NCBI GenBank assembly: GCA_015065045.1
Contig: SVRB01000074.1
Coordinates: forward strand, 1-6,579
Direction of reading: 5' to 3'
DNA from: Oscillospiraceae bacterium
GTDB lineage: Bacteria > Bacillota > Clostridia > Oscillospirales > CAG-272
Length of the DNA stretch: 6,579 nucleotides
Shown one piece after another: positions 1 through 4,199 of this stretch; the stretch's first letter is position 1, and each line of letters starts with the position of its first letter. The notes under the pieces were generated by a model, which was given only the letters and a program-made list of their open reading frames with translations, was not told the DNA's origin and did not search any database. Both the position numbers and the translations under genes were made by a program.

Positions 1-1064
1 AGTATCTCTTCTGCACCGCGTGCCTGAGCTTCCATCTTAGCGTAAATAGCGTCAGCTTCACCCTGCGCCTTGCGACGAATCTGTTCAGCTTCTGCCTCTG
101 CTTCAAGCTCGAGCTGGCGTTTTCTTGCTTCTGTCTTAACGATGACGTCTGCTTCCAAGGTTGCCTTTTCAAGCAAACGACGAGCTTCTTCTGCTGCCTG
201 CTCTGCTGAATATGATTCTTCCAACGCCTTCGCGCTCTGAATCTTTTCTGCTGCTGTAGCAATTCTCAAAGCTTCAGCCTGTTTTTCCTTCAATGCCGCG
301 TCGGACATTGCGATCTTCATCTTCGCTTCGTTTTCACCCTCGATTGCTATTGAAGATGCATTCGCAACCTGAATACGCTGATCCATGTGAGCATTAGCTT
401 CACCGATCGAACCGTCTCTTTCTCTTTCAGCAACGCTCTTCTTAGCGTCGTTGATAGCCTTTGCTGCCGCTTCTTTACCAAGGGCAGATATGTATCCCGA
501 TTCATCGCTGATGTCGGTTACGTTTACGTTAATAAGACGGAGACCGATCTTCTTAAGTTCTGTTTCAACGTTGCTGCTTACAGCTGCCAAAAACTTATCT
601 CTGTCTGTATTGATTTCTTCGATATCCATCGTTGCAATAATCAAACGCAACTGACCGAAGATAATATCCTTTGCTAATTCCTGAATCTCAGCCAAACGAA
701 GTCCAAGCAAACGTTCTGCCGCATTCTGCATTACTCCGGGTTCTGTAGAAATTCCTACAGTAAATCTTGAAGGAACGTCTATACGGATGTTCTGCTTTGA
801 AAGCGCATTTTTCAGGTCAACCTGAATAGATATAGGCGTCAAATCCAAAAATGCGTACGACTGAAATACGGGTACTACAAACTCTGCACCACCGTGGATA
901 CACTTTGCACTTCTGTTTGTACCGTCTCTATTCTTACCAATAGAACCGTAAACAACCATAATCTTATCAGACGGACATTTCTTATACCTTGAACACGCCC
1001 AAACAATGAATGACAACACTATCAAAATGATAGCAAATACGAGAATAATTGCTCCTACTCCCAT
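1..1064 (-). CDS. Flotillin-like SPFH-domain protein (partial, C-terminus outside window)
   Basis: A flotillin (YuaG/FloT type), a membrane-anchored scaffold protein that oligomerises in membrane microdomains. 354 complete codons are visible. Residues 4-23 form one hydrophobic anchor (AIILVFAIILIVLSF), followed by a short basic stretch (RYKK). An SPFH/band-7 domain spans about residues 33-200, with the typical segments MVVYGS, NAAERLLGLRL and VNVTDISDE. From about residue 197 the protein becomes a long charged Ala/Glu coiled coil (AEAEAEQIRRKAQGEADA near the edge), as in flotillins. Family members usually run to about 470-510 residues, so roughly the last quarter is missing. The ATG at 1064 is preceded by AGGAGGAA at 1071-1078. 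It is the last visible gene of a unit with the NfeD protein 53 bases upstream, the same pairing as yuaF-yuaG in Bacillus. Family assignment is very secure. A FloT rather than FloA role is inferred from the NfeD neighbour and the N-terminal anchor. Confidence 0.95.
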   Translation of the reverse strand, partial: MGVGAIILVFAIILIVLSFIVWACSRYKKCPSDKIMVVYGSIGKNRDGTNRSAKCIHGGAEFVVPVFQSYAFLDLTPISIQVDLKNALSKQNIRIDVPSRFTVGISTEPGVMQNAAERLLGLRLAEIQELAKDIIFGQLRLIIATMDIEEINTDRDKFLAAVSSNVETELKKIGLRLINVNVTDISDESGYISALGKEAAAKAINDAKKSVAERERDGSIGEANAHMDQRIQVANASSIAIEGENEAKMKIAMSDAALKEKQAEALRIATAAEKIQSAKALEESYSAEQAAEEARRLLEKATLEADVIVKTEARKRQLELEAEAEAEQIRRKAQGEADAIYAKMEAQARGAEEI

Positions 1065-1070
1065 TAGAAA

Positions 1071-1078
1071 TTCCTCCT
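1071..1078 (-). promoter_or_regulatory. Ribosome binding site of the flotillin gene
   Basis: Minus-strand AGGAGGAA ends six bases before the ATG at 1064, a near-perfect Shine-Dalgarno match that fixes the start. The rest of the 53-base gap to the NfeD gene is A/T-rich, with no stem-loop followed by a T-run, so there is no sign of termination between the two genes. Confidence 0.85.
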
Positions 1079-1117
1079 AATATATTTTTATTTTTTTATT
1101 TGAACTTTTATTTGTTC

Positions 1118-1735
1118 CTATTTTTTCTTTACTACTAACGTAGTCTGACCGCTTATACCGGTTACAATTACTTCTGCGCCCGTAGTGATCGCTTCCTTCT
1201 CGTCGGTTACAGCGTCGCGTTCAACGTATGAGCCCTGCAACAGAACGTTTACCTTTCCCTCTCCGCTTCTGCACGGCGGAACTGTCAGATAAACTCTGCC
1301 GGAAGTGCCAAGCGCATTCTTATTATCAAGATTACCGTCATTACGAAGTCTCATTATTCCCCTCATAAGTACGGCAAGAATATACATCATAACAAATCCT
1401 GCTATAGCTGATATAGGTATATTCATCCATAAAGATAACTCAGCTTGTTCAAGCATAAAGCCCATCCAACCGAACACTACGAAAAACGCTATAATACCTC
1501 TTACGGTAAAAACTCTAAGCGAATCAAGTCCTGTCGGGTCAATGTCTGCGTCTATCTCGCCATCTCCAAAAATACCGTCTCCGGTATCAATGTCTCCGTC
1601 GAAATCAACGTCAGAGTCCATACCTATTCCTATAAGCATAAGTACCGTCTGAATAAGCAGGATACCTGTTGTCGGAATAGCTATTACCGCAAAAAACTGC
1701 GATACTAAACTCAATGAATCCCACCAATTAGTCAT
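1118..1735 (-). CDS. NfeD-family membrane protein (YuaF-like) with acidic loop and OB-fold tail
   Basis: A 205-residue NfeD-type membrane protein, expected to work with the flotillin encoded just downstream. Hydrophobic segments lie at about 13-38, 79-96 and 105-127. Between the first two is a strongly acidic loop (about 40-67) rich in D-x-D-x-D-G patterns (DSDVDFDGDIDTGDG). After the third helix comes a short basic stretch (RGIMRLR), then a beta-rich C-terminal domain from about 137 to the end (SGRVYLTVPP, GKVNVLLQGSYVERDAVT, GAEVIVTGISGQTTLVVKKK) that fits the NfeD OB-fold. The serine protease part of long NfeD (ClpP-class) proteins is absent, so this is a short form. The ATG at 1735 has GGAGGAA at 1745-1751. 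The gene starts 29 bases after the DUF1836 gene, with no promoter or terminator visible between them, so the two are probably co-transcribed. The family call is secure; a calcium-binding role for the loop is a guess. Confidence 0.92.
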   Translation of the reverse strand: MTNWWDSLSLVSQFFAVIAIPTTGILLIQTVLMLIGIGMDSDVDFDGDIDTGDGIFGDGEIDADIDPTGLDSLRVFTVRGIIAFFVVFGWMGFMLEQAELSLWMNIPISAIAGFVMMYILAVLMRGIMRLRNDGNLDNKNALGTSGRVYLTVPPCRSGEGKVNVLLQGSYVERDAVTDEKEAITTGAEVIVTGISGQTTLVVKKK

Positions 1736-1744
1736 GATAATTTA

Positions 1745-1751
1745 TTCCTCC
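1745..1751 (-). promoter_or_regulatory. Ribosome binding site of the NfeD gene
   Basis: Minus-strand GGAGGAA lies nine bases before the ATG at 1735, inside the 29-base gap after the DUF1836 stop codon. It supports the annotated start and separate translation initiation of the NfeD protein within one transcript. Confidence 0.8.
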
Positions 1752-1764
1752 ATTGCTATGTAAA

Positions 1765-2322
1765 TTATTTTAATTTTGAAAGTATTTCTTCTGCAGACTT
1801 GCGCGAAATCGATGCGAAATGCGCATAAGCCATTATCTGAAGTACTTTAATTACTCTATGTTTTGCCCCCGGAAAAGGTTCTTCATATCCACTGACCTCT
1901 GATTCAACAGCCTTAGCTACCGTATCTTTGTCAGTTATGATTCCTCCTCGGCTTTCAGCAATAAGATCTACGTATTTATGATATAACTCGCTGTCGCTTA
2001 TTATGTTATCACTCTCGTCGTTCAAAACGCCGTTGACGTACGAAAGCATATCGCATATTTTATCAAGTTGAAGAGATTCCCTCAACATATTCAACGTTAC
2101 TATCCGTGAAAACTGATCCTTTGAATATTGTCTCTTGACCGGAGAAGAAACAAACCCTCTCTTCACCCAGTTCTGTATCATATATGGTTCAAGTCCTGTC
2201 ATAACAGACACCTGTGACAAGGTTATTCCCCCTGCAGCAAAAATGCCGTCGAACAGTCTTCTTGATATTCCTTTATTCAATTCTAAAATTTCTATCGTCG
2301 TTCCGGGTAAAACCTTAATCAT
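1765..2322 (-). CDS. DUF1836 protein with MerR-like helix-turn-helix, putative regulator
   Basis: A 185-residue soluble protein of the DUF1836 family, whose function is not established. Residues about 33-61 (ITLSQVSVMTGLEPYMIQNW, then VKRGFVSSP) read like a MerR-type winged helix-turn-helix: helix, turn, recognition helix, then a wing. The following part (MLRESLQLDKICDMLSYVNG) is the family's conserved helical segment. A more variable acidic stretch and a final helical region (HRVIKVLQIMAYAHFASISR) complete it. It has no membrane segment or signal peptide. The chosen ATG at 2322 is preceded by a strong AAAGGGGGGA. A further in-frame ATG at 2355 overlaps the -10 box of the promoter and has no ribosome site, so it is rejected. 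This is the first gene of the unit leading to NfeD and flotillin. A DNA-binding role, possibly autoregulatory, is inferred from the fold-like motif and position only. Confidence 0.85.
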   Translation of the reverse strand: MIKVLPGTTIEILELNKGISRRLFDGIFAAGGITLSQVSVMTGLEPYMIQNWVKRGFVSSPVKRQYSKDQFSRIVTLNMLRESLQLDKICDMLSYVNGVLNDESDNIISDSELYHKYVDLIAESRGGIITDKDTVAKAVESEVSGYEEPFPGAKHRVIKVLQIMAYAHFASISRKSAEEILSKLK

Positions 2323-2353
2323 TGAATCCCCCCTTTCCTCTTTTGACACTATC

Positions 2354-2382
2354 ATTATACCACACGGTCACGTGATTGTAAA
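2354..2382 (-). promoter_or_regulatory. Sigma-A type promoter of the DUF1836-NfeD-flotillin unit
   Basis: On the minus strand, TTTACA (2377-2382) and TATAAT (2354-2359) are separated by exactly 17 bases. Transcription should begin near 2347, leaving about 25 bases of leader that contain the ribosome site of the start at 2322. The spacer carries CACG-TGAC-CGTG (2363-2374), a short inverted repeat that could be an operator. The 17-base spacing differs from the 19-20 bases typical of MerR-activated promoters, so classical MerR-style activation is not suggested. Confidence 0.8.
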
Positions 2383-2536
2383 TAGGGTTTATGTGACTTT
2401 CTCGGATTCTCTGTTTTGCATAATTTTTGCCAACCCTAATTAACCTCCGCGGCATTTATTTAGTCATTTTACACATATCCACACGAATTAAATCGAATAA
2501 CACTATAATCTGTCGGACGTAAATAAAAAAATGCGC
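2383..2536. other. Intergenic region with no supported gene
   Basis: About 150 AT-rich bases between the promoter of the left unit and the cinA terminator. A 7-base inverted repeat (TAGGGTT at 2383-2389, AACCCTA at 2432-2438) has arms 42 bases apart and lies just upstream of the -35 box. A 14-codon minus-strand frame starting with TTG at 2433 behind GGAGG (2444-2448) is present, but it has no convincing promoter and is not called as a gene. Nothing else is recognisable. Confidence 0.5.
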
Positions 2537-2567
2537 AAAAAAAAAGACAGCACTTTTATGTACTGTC
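2537..2567 (-). terminator. Intrinsic terminator of cinA
   Basis: Read on the minus strand, GACAGTAC (2560-2567), the loop ATAAAA, and GTGCTGTC (2546-2553) form an 8-base-pair stem with one G-U pair. It is followed directly by a run of nine T (2537-2545). It lies nine bases past the cinA stop codon, a classical rho-independent terminator. The opposite strand has only a five-T run (2569-2573), so activity in both directions is possible but weaker. It separates cinA from the downstream unit. Confidence 0.92.
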
Positions 2568-2576
2568 CTTTTTAAA

Positions 2577-3821
2577 TTATATTGATTTTAAAGCCAAGTG
2601 AAGAACGTTCTTAGCTGAAACGTTTCTTATATATTCTCTGCCGTTATTTCTGAGTGTAAGCTTTACACACTCTTTCTTTTTATCCGTGCTAACGGCTATA
2701 TATACAGTGCCGACAGGTTTTTCTTTTGTACCGCCGGTCGGTCCTGCTATTCCCGTAACACTGATACCAATATCTGCTGACATAAACTTTCTTACGCCCT
2801 CAGCCATCGCCAAAGCGCATTCTTCTGAAACAGCACCCTTAGTATCAAGTATCTCTTGGCTTACACCCAACATTTTATTCTTTATCTCATTTGCATACGA
2901 AACAATGCTTCCGTCAAGCACGGCAGACGCTCCGCTTACCGTTGTTAGTTTTTCGGTAACCATACCGCCCGTACAAGATTCGGCAACGGCAATCTTCATA
3001 TTCTTCTCTGTTAGCTTTATAACAAGAGCTTCTTCAATACAGGTATCAACACCGTAAATATATTCACCTATGGTAGTGTTTTTAAGCTTCTCGATCATAT
3101 CTGAGCAGAGCTTTTCGCCCTCTTCCTTGCTCTCGGTCTTTGCTGTTACTCTAAGTCTCATCTCACCGTCGGAAGCATATGGCGCAACAGTGGGGTTAAG
3201 CGAGTTTTTCAATATATCTATAATTTCAGTTTCAACAGCCGACTCACCCATACCGAATATATTTACGTTCTTGCTGACAAAATAATAATCGGATGACTTT
3301 TCAAGGTAAGGAACGACTCCGGTTTCAAACATAGGCTTCATTTCTCTCGGAGGGCCCGGTAAGATAACAACAACCTTTCCCTTTTCTTCGTTTTCTATTA
3401 TTGCCCCCGGTGCTGTTCCCCAGTCGTTTTGAAGAATAATGCAACCCTCGGGCATATATGCCTGCTTTACGTTATTCTCCGTCATCACTCTGTTTCTGCT
3501 GTCAAAATACTCTTTTATTCTTCTATGGGCTTCATCGTTCAAAACCATCTTCTTTCCCATAAGCTCTGCTATCGTCTCTTTGGTCAAATCATCATAAGTG
3601 GGCCCGAGTCCGCCCGTTGTAATAACAAGGTCTGCTCTCTCCAACGCTTCTGAAATAAATTTCTTTACTCTTGCGGGATTATCACCAACAACCCCCTGAT
3701 GATATTGATTTATTCCGAGTGATGCCAATCTTTGTGAAATATATGCGGCATTTGTGTTTATAATATCTCCTATAAGTATTTCTGTACCCACACACAATAT
3801 TTCAGCAGAGTTTATCTTCAT
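2577..3821 (-). CDS. cinA: CinA family protein (MoCF-like domain plus NMN deamidase domain)
   Basis: Full-length CinA, 414 residues from the chosen start, matching the usual 410-430. The N-terminal MoCF/MogA-like domain (about 3-170) shows CVGTEILIGD (10-19), TTGGLGPTYDD (68-78) and LPGPPREM (154-161). A middle segment follows, then the C-terminal CinA/PncC domain (about 259-410) with AESCTGG (280-286) and GIAGPTGG (357-364). Family members hydrolyse NMN to nicotinate mononucleotide for pyridine-nucleotide salvage, and the N-terminal domain has been reported as an ADP-ribose pyrophosphatase. The name comes from competence induction in pneumococcus. The ATG at 3821 is preferred because GGAG at 3831-3834 is well spaced from it. 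The in-frame ATG at 3828-3830 abuts that GGAG directly and is unlikely. The gene has its own promoter and terminator, so it looks monocistronic. The frequently seen recA neighbour is absent. No key motif is missing. Confidence 0.96.
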   Translation of the reverse strand: MKINSAEILCVGTEILIGDIINTNAAYISQRLASLGINQYHQGVVGDNPARVKKFISEALERADLVITTGGLGPTYDDLTKETIAELMGKKMVLNDEAHRRIKEYFDSRNRVMTENNVKQAYMPEGCIILQNDWGTAPGAIIENEEKGKVVVILPGPPREMKPMFETGVVPYLEKSSDYYFVSKNVNIFGMGESAVETEIIDILKNSLNPTVAPYASDGEMRLRVTAKTESKEEGEKLCSDMIEKLKNTTIGEYIYGVDTCIEEALVIKLTEKNMKIAVAESCTGGMVTEKLTTVSGASAVLDGSIVSYANEIKNKMLGVSQEILDTKGAVSEECALAMAEGVRKFMSADIGISVTGIAGPTGGTKEKPVGTVYIAVSTDKKKECVKLTLRNNGREYIRNVSAKNVLHLALKSI

Positions 3822-3857
3822 ATATACCATCTCCGTTTATTTATCTTTTACTATATT

Positions 3858-3885
3858 ATTGTATCACAGAATGGATTTTTTTCAA
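3858..3885 (-). promoter_or_regulatory. Probable cinA promoter
   Basis: On the minus strand, TTGAAA (3880-3885), 16 bases, then TACAAT (3858-3863) with a TGA just before it, resembling an extended -10. Predicted transcription starts near 3851, giving a leader of about 30 bases before the ATG at 3821. I see no CinA-box or LexA-like operator with confidence. Confidence 0.6.
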
Positions 3886-3913
3886 TACTTTTATAAACGC
3901 CTGAATAAATTTA

Positions 3914-3942
3914 TTTACATTATCTCTACTTTATGGTATAAT
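3914..3942 (+). promoter_or_regulatory. Sigma-A type promoter of the DUF951-YfhO unit
   Basis: TTTACA (3914-3919), a 17-base spacer ending in TGG, then TATAAT (3937-3942). The design equals that of the promoter at 2354-2382, down to the GG before the -10 box. Transcription should start near 3949, about 35 bases before the TTG start. The -35 box lies 28 bases from that of the divergent cinA promoter, so the two do not overlap. Confidence 0.8.
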
Positions 3943-3983
3943 ATCTTATTGTATATACTTAAACACGAAAGGACTGACATTCC

Positions 3984-4199
3984 TTGATCATACCTAAATT
4001 CGAAAAAGGCGATACTCTTATAATGAAAAAAAAGCATCCCTGCGGTTCTGTTGCTTTTGAGGTTCTACGTACGGGAAGTGATATAAAGGTCAAGTGTAAG
4101 GGATGTGGACACGATATGACTATCCCACGCCTTAAGCTTGAAAAAAATATAAAAAAGGTTGAAGCATTAACTTCAGGAGGAAATAGTGATGACCAATAA
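3984..4199 (+). CDS. DUF951 family small protein, possible zinc binder
   Basis: A 71-residue conserved protein of the DUF951 family, function unknown. It shows the family pattern: a start resembling K-F-E-K-G-D, KKKHPCGS (15-22), a beta-rich middle (AFEVLRTGSDIKVKC), CKGCGHD (38-44), then PRLKLEK (48-54). Cys38, Cys41 and perhaps His18, Cys20 or His43 could bind a metal. The gene starts at TTG (3984) with GAAAGGA at 3967-3973, ten bases upstream. A stop codon (TGA at 3975-3977) lies shortly before in frame. The next ATG (4023) would remove the conserved KFEKGD segment, so TTG is favoured. The C-terminal part (EALTSGGNSDDQ) is hydrophilic and overlaps the ribosome site and start of the next gene by 11 bases, so the two are probably translationally coupled. 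It has no membrane segment and is probably cytoplasmic. Confidence 0.88.
   Translation: MIIPKFEKGDTLIMKKKHPCGSVAFEVLRTGSDIKVKCKGCGHDMTIPRLKLEKNIKKVEALTSGGNSDDQ
4175..4180 (+). promoter_or_regulatory. Ribosome binding site of the YfhO gene inside DUF951
   Basis: AGGAGG lies eight bases before ATG 4189, within the last codons of the DUF951 gene. An in-frame GTG at 4186 is only five bases away and is a less likely start. The placement implies that ribosomes finishing DUF951 can start the membrane protein. Confidence 0.85.

Noticed and set aside
387..677. Two overlapping plus-strand open frames within the flotillin gene
   Set aside because: They are antisense to the conserved SPFH region, have no ribosome site, and encode nothing recognisable.
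1305..1652. Plus-strand open frame of 115 codons opposite the NfeD gene, rich in Ser, Ile and Pro
   Set aside because: It lies entirely antisense to the well-supported NfeD gene, its low-complexity composition mirrors the acidic and hydrophobic codons on the other strand, and it has no ribosome site or family signature.
2389..2433. 14-codon minus-strand frame (TTG start, GGAGG at 2444-2448) as a leader peptide
   Set aside because: It ends upstream of the mapped-by-eye promoter of the DUF1836 unit, so it would not be in that mRNA, and no convincing promoter of its own is visible.
2504..2509. Plus-strand TATAAT as a -10 box in the intergenic region
   Set aside because: No acceptable -35 box at the right distance, and no plus-strand gene follows; the terminator and antisense cinA lie downstream.
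2686..3057. Plus-strand open frame of 123 codons antisense to the C-terminal domain of cinA
   Set aside because: Composition is a mirror of cinA codons and no start signal is present; cinA itself is intact with all motifs.
3890..3909. TTTAT/ATAAA inverted repeat between the divergent promoters
   Set aside because: Five A/T-only base pairs in an AT-rich region are expected by chance.
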